A stretch of 64,000 nucleotides of DNA from Virgibacillus sp. 7505 (GTDB lineage: Bacteria > Bacillota > Bacilli > Bacillales > Amphibacillaceae). This document shows, piece after piece, positions 35,400-44,319 of the stretch. The stretch's first letter is position 1; each line of letters opens with the position of its first letter. The translations under genes were made by a program, and so were the position numbers. The notes under the pieces were generated by a model. That model was given only the letters and a program-made list of their open reading frames with translations. It was not told the origin of the DNA and made no database searches. The stretch spans positions 1 to 64,000 of the forward strand of contig NZ_NPBF01000026.1 in NCBI RefSeq assembly GCF_002272135.1, in the 5' to 3' direction.

Positions 35400-36644
35400 T
35401 TAATTAGGATACAAGACATGTGTACCATCAAAGAACATCCAGAAGGGACTTTCCCCCTTTTGCGTCAACGCTGTTGTGACAGTTATTTGTCCATCGCCAA
35501 ATACGAAGTGGATATCTCCCTGGTTCCCTTGACCGTCCTCATCATAATGAAGTGTAGCTTGATTATCAGTGATTGCAATTGTTCCCTCCACAGATGCCAT
35601 GCGGATTGCGTTTGGTGGTTGATCGGATGTAACCCTCACTTGAGCTGTATTTTCATCAATCGCTTCAAAGTTCATGTAAGGTGATCCGTCATTATTACCT
35701 GTGCTCCAGAAACCATTATAGTCGGAAAGATTCTCCGTTGTAGTTTCCTCTGATACAGTTTCTGATTTTGTAGGTTCAGCGGCTTCTTCCGGTTCCACTG
35801 AGTTATCTTCTTCAGATGTTTCGGTTTCATTAGATACTTCTTCAACTGACTCTTCCTCTGTTTCTTGCTCTTCTGTAACAGTAGAATCACTTGCAGAGGC
35901 ATCGTTATCAGTAGTCTCTTGTTCAGCAGTACTTTGTGTCAGCATGCCATTTGTCGAGTTGACGCCTATTTCCCAATTGGTGCTATTAGTGAAAACGTAA
36001 ATCTTGTCTCCATCTGCATCATATTCGGAGATACTTTCAAAATCATCTTCGTATGTAGCTTGCAGAAGTGCAGCAGCTTCATCAGAAGTCAATTTAAGAT
36101 CCTCTTTGGGTTGTTCGGATGACCAATCATCTAATTTCAACTTGTTCTTGTCATTAACTAGTTTTATCGTGTAGACATATGCATTATTGTCCATATCATT
36201 CCCAGCCGCTATTGCTGTCACAATATAATTCTCATTTTTTTTTGTAATCTCTACCCGTGAATCGAAAGCAAGGTTCGGTTTTGGATTTGCATCGCATTCA
36301 CAATATGTAGCTTCGGCTAATTCTGGCATTTTATTTTCTAAGAAACTTTCCGTTGCAACAGGCTGGATAATCTCATTCAATTTATCTATATCATAATTGC
36401 CTTTTACAAAACCGTATTCCTCTTGTCCTTTTTGGAATGCGTCATACACTTGCTCAACACTTTTCTCAGCTGCTGTTTTAACTTCATCATCTGTGAATTC
36501 TTTTACTTTTTCTTCTTCTTTTGCAGCGGGTGTTTCTGCTGCAGCTTCCTTTTTTTCAGGATTGATAATTTCAGTGTACGTGTAATAACCTCCTGCACCA
36601 AGTACTGCAGCTGCTATTATTACAGTCAATAACTTTGAGAACAT
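35400..36644 (-). CDS. Membrane-anchored extracytoplasmic protein, unknown
   Basis: 414 aa from ATG 36644 (AGAGAGGGA upstream); an ATG nine codons earlier lacks a ribosome site. One N-terminal membrane helix (about 5-22), then an outside region. A first globular part (about 45-225) contains TYCECD, a rare Cys pair. An acidic linker rich in Glu, Ser and Thr (about 235-305) follows, and a beta-rich C-terminal part (about 310-414) with YNGFWSTG and FWMFFDG. No family recognised. It stands alone; a weak minus-strand hairpin lies at 35326-35340. Confidence 0.8.
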   Translation of the reverse strand: MFSKLLTVIIAAAVLGAGGYYTYTEIINPEKKEAAAETPAAKEEEKVKEFTDDEVKTAAEKSVEQVYDAFQKGQEEYGFVKGNYDIDKLNEIIQPVATESFLENKMPELAEATYCECDANPKPNLAFDSRVEITKKNENYIVTAIAAGNDMDNNAYVYTIKLVNDKNKLKLDDWSSEQPKEDLKLTSDEAAALLQATYEDDFESISEYDADGDKIYVFTNSTNWEIGVNSTNGMLTQSTAEQETTDNDASASDSTVTEEQETEEESVEEVSNETETSEEDNSVEPEEAAEPTKSETVSEETTTENLSDYNGFWSTGNNDGSPYMNFEAIDENTAQVRVTSDQPPNAIRMASVEGTIAITDNQATLHYDEDGQGNQGDIHFVFGDGQITVTTALTQKGESPFWMFFDGTHVLYPN

Positions 36645-36815
36645 ATGTCTTTTGTCCCTCTCTATTTTCATTTTGGTTCATAATACCTATTATAGAGGGA
36701 AGTATTTATTTTAAGTAAATAATTTTCCTTTTTTAATTAAAATTAGTAGATAATGATGGTGTATATCAATATCTTTACGGAACGATTAATAAACAGAATA
36801 TACAGAGGTAAAAAA

Positions 36816-37361
36816 ATGACTATATTTAACATGAGAATAGAAACACAATATTGGCTTTCCAATGAGGAAGAAGATTTATGCTCACATGGAGAATTATATT
36901 TAGAAGTGGATGGTACTGTCATTACACAAGCTGGCAGGGGAGAAGAATGGGGAATTAGTGAATCAGCACTAGCTTTACTTCGGACCTTGGATGCGGACTA
37001 TATTAGTCATCCAGAGTGTGAGGAAGGGTTAATTCTCCATGGTTGTGGGACGATGCTGATGTCTGGATGTCCAATCTCTATCCACTGGTCAGTTCAGCAC
37101 AAAGGTGACGAAGTGTTTTTGTCAGACTTCGTTAAATTTACAAGCACTAGTCTGACAGAAGGAAAGGTCGTATACCAAAATGTAAGTGTATCTGTTAAGA
37201 AAACTTTGTATAAACAAAAGATCTTGCAGTTTGCTAAACAAGCAAAAGTATTATTCGAGAGTTCGCAGGAGAAAAAGATAGACGAGGAGTTCGACCTGGA
37301 AATGTATGAAGATTTCTGGAAAGAATACAACCACCTTCTGCAAAAGCATTCAACAGATTGA
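36816..37361 (+). CDS. Hypothetical protein
   Basis: 181 aa from ATG 36816 (CAGAGGT upstream); a longer reading from 36753 lacks a ribosome site. Soluble, acidic, with [31 protein letters not shown] (key residues V, T, G, E, W near 25-50) reminiscent of a small beta domain. No signal or membrane segment and no family recognised. Its stop lies just before the putative PdxR sites of pdxS. Confidence 0.75.
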   Translation: MTIFNMRIETQYWLSNEEEDLCSHGELYLEVDGTVITQAGRGEEWGISESALALLRTLDADYISHPECEEGLILHGCGTMLMSGCPISIHWSVQHKGDEVFLSDFVKFTSTSLTEGKVVYQNVSVSVKKTLYKQKILQFAKQAKVLFESSQEKKIDEEFDLEMYEDFWKEYNHLLQKHSTD

Positions 37362-37363
37362 AT

Positions 37364-37409
37364 TGTTATACTCCAACCTTGCGTGTTATACCCTGATGAT
37401 ATGTACAAT
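37364..37409 (+). promoter_or_regulatory. pdxST control region with TGTTATAC repeats
   Basis: Two copies of TGTTATAC (37364-37371 and 37384-37391) exactly 20 bp apart, followed by TACAAT (37404-37409), a plausible -10 box. The same TGTTATA half-site occurs twice in front of the MocR gene at 42781, which suggests that regulator binds both places. Confidence 0.6.
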
Positions 37410-37458
37410 ACCCCTATCAAACTTTTCCGACAACGGAAGAGAAATAGGAGGAGTCAAC

Positions 37459-38343
37459 ATGGCGAAAACAGGAACTGATTTAGTAAAACGTGGTATGGCG
37501 GAAATGCAAAAGGGCGGCGTCATCATGGATGTCATAAATGCAGAACAAGCAAAAATTGCTGAAGAGGCGGGTGCAGTAGCGGTTATGGCACTTGAGCGTG
37601 TGCCTTCTGATATTCGTGCTGCTGGCGGCGTTGCGCGCATGGCGGATCCGACAATTACAGAAGAGGTATTGAATGCTGTTTCTATCCCGGTCATGGCTAA
37701 GGCTCGAATCGGACATATTGTGGAAGCTCGTGTGCTGGAAGCGATGGGCGTTGATTATATAGATGAAAGTGAAGTGCTAACACCGGCAGATGAAGAGTTT
37801 CACTTGAACAAGCGGGAATTCACTGTACCGTTCGTATGCGGAAGCCGCGATCTTGGTGAAGCTGCCCGCCGTATCGGGGAAGGTGCTTCCATGCTTCGTA
37901 CAAAAGGAGAACCCGGAACAGGTAATATCGTAGAAGCTGTACGTCATATGCGTAAGGTGCAATCCCAAGTACGCAAACTAATATCCATGGATTTGGATGA
38001 AGTGATGACATTCGCGAAAGATCTTGGTGCACCATATGATGTATTGCTACAAATTCGTGAAGCAGGCAAGCTTCCGGTCGTAAACTTTGCTGCTGGCGGT
38101 GTGGCGACTCCTGCAGATGCCGCACTGATGATGCAGCTTGGAGCGGATGGCGTCTTTGTTGGTTCTGGTATCTTTAAGTCAGATAACCCAGCGAAATTTG
38201 CGAAAGCCATCGTTGAAGCAACAACACATTATCAGGATTATAAACTGATTGCTGAGCTTTCCAAAGGACTTGGCACACCGATGAAAGGAATCGACATCGC
38301 AAGCCTATCTCCAGAAAACAGAATGCAAGAACGCGGCTGGTAA
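37459..38343 (+). CDS. pdxS: Pyridoxal 5'-phosphate synthase, synthase subunit
   Basis: 294 aa from ATG 37459 (GGAGGAG upstream). Starts [20 protein letters not shown]; catalytic lysines in [10 protein letters not shown] (about 81) and [10 protein letters not shown] (about 149); phosphate site [25 protein letters not shown] (key GG, GADG, GSG). Makes PLP from ribose 5-phosphate, glyceraldehyde 3-phosphate and ammonia supplied by PdxT, in a 12+12 complex. Full length, highly typical. Confidence 0.98.
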   Translation: MAKTGTDLVKRGMAEMQKGGVIMDVINAEQAKIAEEAGAVAVMALERVPSDIRAAGGVARMADPTITEEVLNAVSIPVMAKARIGHIVEARVLEAMGVDYIDESEVLTPADEEFHLNKREFTVPFVCGSRDLGEAARRIGEGASMLRTKGEPGTGNIVEAVRHMRKVQSQVRKLISMDLDEVMTFAKDLGAPYDVLLQIREAGKLPVVNFAAGGVATPADAALMMQLGADGVFVGSGIFKSDNPAKFAKAIVEATTHYQDYKLIAELSKGLGTPMKGIDIASLSPENRMQERGW

Positions 38344-38361
38344 GGAAAGGAGATCTGCTCA

Positions 38362-38943
38362 ATGAAAATTGGTGTGTTGGCACTTCAAGGTGCAGTGCAG
38401 GAGCATGCGCGGACAGTAGAAGCCGTCGGAGCAGAAGCTATTCTCGTCAAGCGAGTGGAACAGCTGGCAGAATTGGACGGTTTGATTTTGCCAGGCGGTG
38501 AGAGTACTGCCATGCGCAGGCTTATCGATCGGTATAATTTCCTGGAGCCATTGAGAGCTTTTGGTGAAGGGGGAAAACCAATCTTCGGTACTTGTGCAGG
38601 TATGATCCTGCTGGCAAAACGGATCAACAATCAAGATTCGAGTCATCTTGGCTTGATGGATGTGACAGTGGAACGAAATGCTTTTGGCCGTCAGGTGGAC
38701 AGCTTTGAAACGAATCTTGAAATCAAAGGTGTGGCAGAGGATTTCCCAGCAGTATTCATTCGCGCGCCCTATATTCTCGAGGCAGGACCAGGAGTGGAAG
38801 TGCTGAGTGAAGATACGGGCCGCATCGTTGCAGCAAGAGATGGCCACTATTTGGCGACTGCTTTTCATCCGGAGCTTACTGCAGATACTCGGTTGATGGG
38901 GTACTTCCTAGAGATGGTAAAAGAAACGGCTGTAAAAGTATAA
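38362..38943 (+). CDS. pdxT: Pyridoxal 5'-phosphate synthase, glutaminase subunit
   Basis: 193 aa. Class I glutaminase with [11 protein letters not shown] (about 46), nucleophile Cys in GTCAGMIL (about 78) and the His/Glu pair in HPELT (about 170). Releases ammonia from glutamine and channels it to PdxS. AAGGAGA precedes the ATG; 18 bp from pdxS. Confidence 0.97.
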   Translation: MKIGVLALQGAVQEHARTVEAVGAEAILVKRVEQLAELDGLILPGGESTAMRRLIDRYNFLEPLRAFGEGGKPIFGTCAGMILLAKRINNQDSSHLGLMDVTVERNAFGRQVDSFETNLEIKGVAEDFPAVFIRAPYILEAGPGVEVLSEDTGRIVAARDGHYLATAFHPELTADTRLMGYFLEMVKETAVKV

Positions 38944-38957
38944 AATAGCATTTTTCC

Positions 38958-38988
38958 AAAAAGAAGATCATTTTGTGATCTTCTTTTT
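38958..38988 (+). terminator. Terminator of pdxST
   Basis: 13-bp stem AAAAAGAAGATCA/TGATCTTCTTTTT, loop TTTTG. Confidence 0.9.
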
Positions 38989-39133
38989 GTTGTGTGGATC
39001 ATTTCCCTTCCAATTCGTATCCCTTGCAATCTATTCTGCTGTGTATTATATTTTTCCTCGTTGAATATTTGATACGTCAACTAATTGGATGCAATGAGGT
39101 GGATCATCTCAACATTGCAAAGGAGACCTTAAG

Positions 39134-40429
39134 ATGGAAAACTATCAGGACCTTTTAATGAGTCAGCGTACTTTCTTCAGAAGCGGACAAACGAAAGATG
39201 TACAGTTTCGTATAGATACATTAAATAAATTGAAAAATTTAATTCAGACGCATGAACAGAGCATCCTGGACGCAGTGAAGCAGGATTTGAATAAATCTGA
39301 AATGGAAGCTAAACGGGCAGAGGTAGGGCTGGTTTTGGCTGAAATCAACTTTACTATAGAGAATTTGGAATCATGGGCTGAAACAAAAGAAGTCCCTACA
39401 GCTGCCTCCCATGAAGGTGCAAAAAGCTTCATCAAGCCAGAACCTTATGGATCTGCACTCGTAATCGCACCTTGGAATTATCCATTCCAGCTGGCGGTAT
39501 CCCCATTGGTAGGAGCAATTGCTGCTGGAAACACTGCTGTATTGAAACCGTCTGAATTGACGCCGAAAACATCAGCAATACTTTCAACAATATTCAATGA
39601 TAACTTCCCGGAAGAATATCTCCATGTAGTGGAAGGGGAAGTGGAAACAAGTACAGCACTGCTCAAAGAAGACTTTGATTACATTTTCTTCACCGGCAGC
39701 ACGGGAGTCGGTAAAATTGTAGCAGAAGCTGCAGCTAAGCATTTGACTCCTATGACATTGGAGCTTGGCGGTAAAAGCCCGACAATTGTTCATAAGGATG
39801 CAAATTTGGATGAAGCAGCACAGCGAATTGCTCGCGGCAAATTCGCAAATGCAGGCCAAACATGTGTAGCACCAGATTACCTTCTTGTTCATAGCAGTGT
39901 GAAAGAAACACTGTTGGAAAAACTGAAGGATGTAATAACTGCAACATACGGCGATAACATCGTCCAAAACCCGAACTTCGGACATGTGGTCAGCGAAAGA
40001 CATTTTGATCGACTAGCAGGATTCCTGAACAATGGAACAATTGCGGCAGGCGGACAATCCGACCGTTCACAGCTTATTATTGAGCCGACAATTCTTGATT
40101 CCATTTCGTGGGATGATCCAATCATGCAGGATGAGATCTTCGGGCCAATCTTACCAGTTATCACATATGATGATCCAGCTGACATCATCGATCGAATTGT
40201 AAAACGGCCAAAACCGCTTGCACTTTATCTATTCTCAGAAGATGAAAAATTCCAGGATGAAATCGTAAACAGCATTTCATTCGGCGGTGGTGCAATCAAC
40301 GATACAATCAGCCATATGACTTCCCACTACCTTCCATTCGGAGGAGTCGGGGCAAGCGGTATGGGAGCATATCACGGTAAAGCAAGCTTTGATACTTTCT
40401 CTCATTACAAGAGCATTTTAAAACGCTGA
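39134..40429 (+). CDS. Aldehyde dehydrogenase (YwdH-like, class 3 type)
   Basis: 431 aa. PWNYPFQL (about 107), catalytic Glu in LELGGKSP (about 208), catalytic Cys in NAGQTCVAP (about 242), and FGGVGASGMGAYHGKASFDTFSH near the end (key G-G-V, Y-H-G). Oxidises medium or long-chain aldehydes with NAD(P). It ends right after HYKSILKR, about 25 residues shorter than typical YwdH proteins, whose hydrophobic tail may be missing. AAGGAGA precedes the ATG. Monocistronic. Confidence 0.88.
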   Translation: MENYQDLLMSQRTFFRSGQTKDVQFRIDTLNKLKNLIQTHEQSILDAVKQDLNKSEMEAKRAEVGLVLAEINFTIENLESWAETKEVPTAASHEGAKSFIKPEPYGSALVIAPWNYPFQLAVSPLVGAIAAGNTAVLKPSELTPKTSAILSTIFNDNFPEEYLHVVEGEVETSTALLKEDFDYIFFTGSTGVGKIVAEAAAKHLTPMTLELGGKSPTIVHKDANLDEAAQRIARGKFANAGQTCVAPDYLLVHSSVKETLLEKLKDVITATYGDNIVQNPNFGHVVSERHFDRLAGFLNNGTIAAGGQSDRSQLIIEPTILDSISWDDPIMQDEIFGPILPVITYDDPADIIDRIVKRPKPLALYLFSEDEKFQDEIVNSISFGGGAINDTISHMTSHYLPFGGVGASGMGAYHGKASFDTFSHYKSILKR

Positions 40430-40440
40430 TATAAAAATAA

Positions 40441-40482
40441 AAAAAGAGGAGTATGGCCGATAGGGACTGACTCCTCTTTTTT
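40441..40482 (+). terminator. Terminator after aldehyde dehydrogenase
   Basis: Stem AAAAAGAGGAGT/ACTCCTCTTTTTT with a 17-nt loop. Confidence 0.8.
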
Positions 40483-40523
40483 ATTTGACTACTATGAATG
40501 GGAGAAATAAGAAATAAGTAAAT

Positions 40524-40892
40524 TCAACCTAGCATTTTATCTTTTAATTTTTTGGCTAATCGAATAGCGATTACCTGAGGAATCAAAAATAGAACACTAG
40601 CAAAGATTAATAGTTGATTTGGAGTTAGAGGCTTGAAGTAGCCTCCCCAGTCTTCATTCCATGCCATTTGGCTAATGAAATAAAATGATATTATTACCGA
40701 AAAAATATTACCGATTATAAGATAGATTGGATGGCTAAAAAGTTTCCCTAAGAAGGAAAGAAGTAAAGTTGCCACAAGCATAAGTAAATAGCCAAGCATA
40801 GAACGGTAAGTAAAATCTTGATACATCGAATTATAAACATAAGGAAAACAGTATAAACAAACTATTAGAATACCAACTACTGCTTTTTTCAT
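40524..40892 (-). CDS. Small four-helix membrane protein, unknown
   Basis: 122 aa from ATG 40892; a second ATG at 40937 would add 15 residues but neither has a strong ribosome site. Four hydrophobic segments (about 4-20, 30-50, 55-75, 92-110) and a basic tail KKLKDKMLG. No family recognised. Single minus-strand gene between two plus-strand genes. Confidence 0.6.
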   Translation of the reverse strand: MKKAVVGILIVCLYCFPYVYNSMYQDFTYRSMLGYLLMLVATLLLSFLGKLFSHPIYLIIGNIFSVIISFYFISQMAWNEDWGGYFKPLTPNQLLIFASVLFLIPQVIAIRLAKKLKDKMLG

Positions 40893-41029
40893 AGTTTCAC
40901 TCACTTTATGTATTATATTAAATTTGTTAGATTTCATATTGTATCATTTATGTAATGATTTGGATATAATTTGAAACCTTGATTCTACTTTCTGCGTATA
41001 ATTAATAAAAAATAAAGGAAGTGGCATAC

Positions 41030-41233
41030 ATGCAAGAAAGAGGCTGTGTGAAGTGTGGCGGGACAGAGGTTTCTGAAAGGGAAGTTGCGATGACAGGAAC
41101 TGGTCTATCGAAATTATTTGATGTACAGCACAATCAGTTTCTTGTGATTTCTTGTACGCAATGCGGTTATTCGGAATTTTATAATAAGCAATCTTCACAG
41201 GGCAGCAATCTTTTGGATCTATTTCTTGGTTAA
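41030..41233 (+). CDS. Small zinc-ribbon protein
   Basis: 67 aa from ATG 41030 (AAAGGAAG upstream). Two CxxC knuckles, CVKCGG (about 6-9) and CTQCGYSEFY (about 43-46), give a zinc ribbon of the type annotated as nucleic-acid-binding Zn-ribbon proteins. No other domain. Role unknown. Confidence 0.8.
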   Translation: MQERGCVKCGGTEVSEREVAMTGTGLSKLFDVQHNQFLVISCTQCGYSEFYNKQSSQGSNLLDLFLG

Positions 41234-41260
41234 AAGCTATCCGATTAGGGATAGCTTTTT
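41232..41260 (+). terminator. Terminator after zinc-ribbon gene
   Basis: Stem AAAAGCTATCC/GGATAGCTTTT then TTCC; overlaps the stop codon. Confidence 0.8.
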
Positions 41261-41303
41261 CCTTGGCATTGAAAAAACATATCCCTATAGGAGAGCCGAG
41301 TTG

Positions 41304-42764
41304 TTAGAAAGTAGGCGAAGAAGAGCTTGCCGGGTGCATTGCCTGCATAATATCGCATAAAATCATGACACCTTCTTGTAATAGCTTTTCATTTGCATAT
41401 GAATAGCTGAGACGGAATGTACTATGCTCATTTTCGATGGCAAAACAAGCTGATCCTGTCAGAAAAGAGACGTGGCGCTTGTTCGCTTCATATAAAAGAA
41501 CGTTGCTGTCGATCCATGCGGGCAGCTGAATCCAGATATTCAAGCCACCCTTTGGAATGTGCCATGTAACGCCTGAAGGTGCCTGCTCTGACAGTACTGC
41601 CAGCACGGTATCCCGCCGGCTCTTCAGTGCAGCTCGCAGTCGTTTCAAATGCTGCTCCATTTTGGTAGAATCCACTAATGGGAGGATTACCTTCTGCGGC
41701 AGGAGCGGGCTGCCAAGATCCATATTTGCTTTTGCGGCATAGAGCCGCTTAAAAATCGATCCAGAAGCTGCAATAAGTCCGATCCGGCATCCTGGAGCAA
41801 TCGTTTTGCTTAAGCCTTTTAAATAAATGACATGTCCTGTTTTATCCATACTTTTGATCGGCAGCGGGGGCTTGCGGTCAAAGTAGATATCACTGAATGG
41901 ATCATCCTCCATGATCAGGCAATGATGGCTCTCTGCGATGTCGAGCAATACTTTACGACGCTGCAGCGGCATGATAGTTCCAGTCGGGTTATGGAATGTT
42001 GGTGTTGTGTAAATCAGTTTTGGTTTGTGTTTTTCACATAAGCTATGGAGCATATCTACGCGCATGCCATTTTCATCAACCGGAACCGTAAGGATTGTTG
42101 CGCCGCGGCTGCGGAAAACATCAATGGCACCTGGATAGGTCGGTGCTTCCATGATGACAACATCCCCAGGGCCGATAAACGTACGGGCGACAAGGTCGAT
42201 ACCTTGCTGGGATCCGCTTGTGATCAGCAAATTTTCTGGCGTGGTTATGATTTTGGATTTCTCCATGTTTTGAGCCATTTTCTCACGTAGTGCCAGATCT
42301 CCTTGTATGCCGCCGTACTGCGAAAGAATACGGGGATTTTGCATAAATACTTGTGCAATCAACTGATCCATGTATTGATTCGGAAATAAAGCTGGATCTA
42401 TCATAGAGGAAGAGAAATGATAACTCGCATTCGAATCTTGAAAACGCGCATATTGGGAACGATGCAAATAATCGGGTATGCTCAGCTGCCAGTCAAAATC
42501 CTGTCCAGGTATACTTGGTTCTGATTGCTGCTGTGTTTTTACATACGTGCCTTTTCCCTTGCTTAATTCCAGAAATCCATCTTCTTCAAGCTGTTTATAC
42601 GCCTTCATAACCGTGACGAGACTAACCTCAAGATCTTTAGACAGCTGTCTTACAGTTGGCAGCTTTGTTCCGCCTGATAATAAACCAGAACGGATCTTAT
42701 CTACGAAAGAAACATATATTTGTTTGGAAAGCGGAATAGCTTCATTTTTATTGATTGTAATCAT
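41304..42764 (-). CDS. pdxR: MocR/GntR-type PLP-dependent regulator, probable PdxR
   Basis: 486 aa. N-terminal GntR winged helix (about 1-75: PLSKQIYVSFVDKIRSG, LPTVRQLSKDLEVSLVTV), a linker, then a fold-type I aminotransferase-like domain (about 120-480) with the PLP-binding Lys in YLKGLSKTIAPG (about 312). MocR proteins of this kind called PdxR sense PLP and control pdxST. Support here: TGTTATA repeats occur both before this gene and before pdxS, 3.8 kb away. AGGAGCAG precedes the ATG. Without the shared sites the call would only be MocR family. Confidence 0.85.
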   Translation of the reverse strand: MITINKNEAIPLSKQIYVSFVDKIRSGLLSGGTKLPTVRQLSKDLEVSLVTVMKAYKQLEEDGFLELSKGKGTYVKTQQQSEPSIPGQDFDWQLSIPDYLHRSQYARFQDSNASYHFSSSMIDPALFPNQYMDQLIAQVFMQNPRILSQYGGIQGDLALREKMAQNMEKSKIITTPENLLITSGSQQGIDLVARTFIGPGDVVIMEAPTYPGAIDVFRSRGATILTVPVDENGMRVDMLHSLCEKHKPKLIYTTPTFHNPTGTIMPLQRRKVLLDIAESHHCLIMEDDPFSDIYFDRKPPLPIKSMDKTGHVIYLKGLSKTIAPGCRIGLIAASGSIFKRLYAAKANMDLGSPLLPQKVILPLVDSTKMEQHLKRLRAALKSRRDTVLAVLSEQAPSGVTWHIPKGGLNIWIQLPAWIDSNVLLYEANKRHVSFLTGSACFAIENEHSTFRLSYSYANEKLLQEGVMILCDIMQAMHPASSSSPTF

Positions 42765-42780
42765 ATAAACTGCTCCTATG

Positions 42781-42816
42781 TGTTATAGCTTGTTATAGTG
42801 TGCTGTTAGTATAGCA
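42781..42816 (-). promoter_or_regulatory. Promoter and operator of the MocR gene
   Basis: Read on the minus strand: extended -10 TGCTATACT (42808-42816), then two TATAACA copies 10 bp apart (42791-42798, 42781-42788), placed at or after the expected transcription start. That position fits autorepression. Confidence 0.55.
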
Positions 42817-42863
42817 TGTTTCTTGTATACTAGGTGTGATGAACGAGGGAGCAGGTGGATGAC

Positions 42864-43388
42864 ATGACAGAAAAGCATTATTTAGCCGCTAATAAAAGAC
42901 TCAAGCAAGGTGATTATGGGAGCAATCCGTTGTGGATTCTTGCTGAACAAATAGATGAAAATGAGCTGAGAAAAGTCTATTTTAGACAGATGCATGAGTG
43001 GAAGGGACAGAAGTACTGGCTTATTTATAAGACAAAAGATGATTGTCTTGGTATAACGATAGAACGTCGAAAGGAACTTGTCCTACCGCATGTTACCAAT
43101 AAGTTTGTGTATGAATTGGAATGTGCTGATGAAAGACACTCTTATGAAGCTCTCTTCCGCTTTGTAGATGAGCAACTGTGTTATGGAGAGAAGGTAGAGC
43201 TATATACTTGCTGGGATGGGGAAGAAGATGCTGACCGACTTACAGAGTGTGATACTGTGATTCAATTGGCTGCTGGTCTATACATTTCCGGAGGAGCGTC
43301 TTTTCCGATAAGCAGAGAAAATCAGATAGCTGATCTGGCTCGGAAATTCAGATGGCGTGATCGGCAGTATGTTGTGATACAACGTTGA
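42864..43388 (+). CDS. Hypothetical protein
   Basis: 174 aa from ATG 42864 (CAGGTGG upstream); a GTG at 42855 would add three residues. Soluble, charged, no signal peptide. Contains VELYTCWDGEEDADR and YISGGASFPISREN. No family recognised. It diverges from the MocR gene and might share its control region. Confidence 0.72.
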   Translation: MTEKHYLAANKRLKQGDYGSNPLWILAEQIDENELRKVYFRQMHEWKGQKYWLIYKTKDDCLGITIERRKELVLPHVTNKFVYELECADERHSYEALFRFVDEQLCYGEKVELYTCWDGEEDADRLTECDTVIQLAAGLYISGGASFPISRENQIADLARKFRWRDRQYVVIQR

Positions 43389-43516
43389 TAGAGAATTACT
43401 TTTTTTATAATTTGCATTCATTGTATCAAGACTTATGCGCAAATCATGCTTCTATGGCCTGAGCTTCATCTGTTCCATCTGCTGTCACTTTAAAAGTTTT
43501 ATGTTATATATACTTA

Positions 43517-43549
43517 AAAAGAGAAAGAGCATCAGCCTTTCTCTCTTTT
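43517..43549 (-). terminator. Terminator of TetR gene
   Basis: Stem AAAAGAGAGAAAG/CTTTCTCTTTT on the minus strand, ending in TTTTAAG; may also end the plus-strand hypothetical gene. Confidence 0.7.
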
Positions 43550-43553
43550 GCAT

Positions 43554-44096
43554 TCATTTCTTTAGAGCCGAACTAGGAAGGGAATCTATGATCATTGCCG
43601 CGACGGACTGAGGAGACTCTTGCAAGTCATTCTTGAACCACTGGATGATGATACTGAACATGCCGCCTGCTATGAATAACACCTCTGAGTGGTTCAGCTT
43701 TTTGCTGAAGACGGTATCTGCTTGCGAAAGGCGACTGATTGCATGTATGAAATAATCAAGAATCACCCCATGCGTATTAGCGTTTATCTGACGCTGAAGG
43801 GAAGTCGGATTGGCAGCTATTCCAGCAGTAATGTCTGCAATGACATCCTGTATATTATCTGTTGTGTTTATGTTAGAGAGCTGCTCTATTGCACGCTTGA
43901 TACTTACTTCTACAGATGCATTCATCACATCATAAATTGTGTGGTAGTACTTGTAAAACGTAACCCGGGCAACTCCCGCTTTCTTACAAATCTCCGTTAT
44001 CGTGATATCTTCAAGAGCGTTTTCTTCCAGTAATTGATTCAAAGCTTCCATGATATATTGCTGCGAATATAAGCTATCCTGTCTCGATTTCCTCAA
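43554..44096 (-). CDS. TetR/AcrR family repressor
   Basis: 180 aa, TTG start after GGGAAG. The N-terminal helix-turn-helix (about 12-60) shows ALNQLLEENALEDITITEICKKAGVARVTFYKYY, key residues I-T-E-I-C, G-V, T-F-Y-Y. The C-terminal ligand-binding part has two helices ending IQWFKNDLQESPQSVAAMI. It is divergent from an MMPL exporter, which it most likely represses through the palindrome at 44176. Confidence 0.88.
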   Translation of the reverse strand: MRKSRQDSLYSQQYIMEALNQLLEENALEDITITEICKKAGVARVTFYKYYHTIYDVMNASVEVSIKRAIEQLSNINTTDNIQDVIADITAGIAANPTSLQRQINANTHGVILDYFIHAISRLSQADTVFSKKLNHSEVLFIAGGMFSIIIQWFKNDLQESPQSVAAMIIDSLPSSALKK

Positions 44097-44175
44097 AAAC
44101 TAACACTTCCCTTCGTTCTGTTCGTTTTATGTTCAATTTATCACATATTTATTGAAAGATATTGATACGTTAGTA

Positions 44176-44193
44176 TACTTACAAATGTAAGTA
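44176..44193. promoter_or_regulatory. Palindromic operator, probable TetR site
   Basis: TACTTAC-AAAT-GTAAGTA, perfect 7-bp arms, in the 223-bp gap between the TetR and MMPL genes. Flanked by ACGTTAG repeats. Confidence 0.65.
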
Positions 44194-44319
44194 CAAACGT
44201 TAGCGTTAATGATGAAGCAAGTTTATCCGAATGTGTAAGCAGAGTCAAACGTGCTGTGATCACAGCATCCTTACTACTAACATGTTTGTATGCAATAGAA
44301 GACACTGGAGGAGATTACA

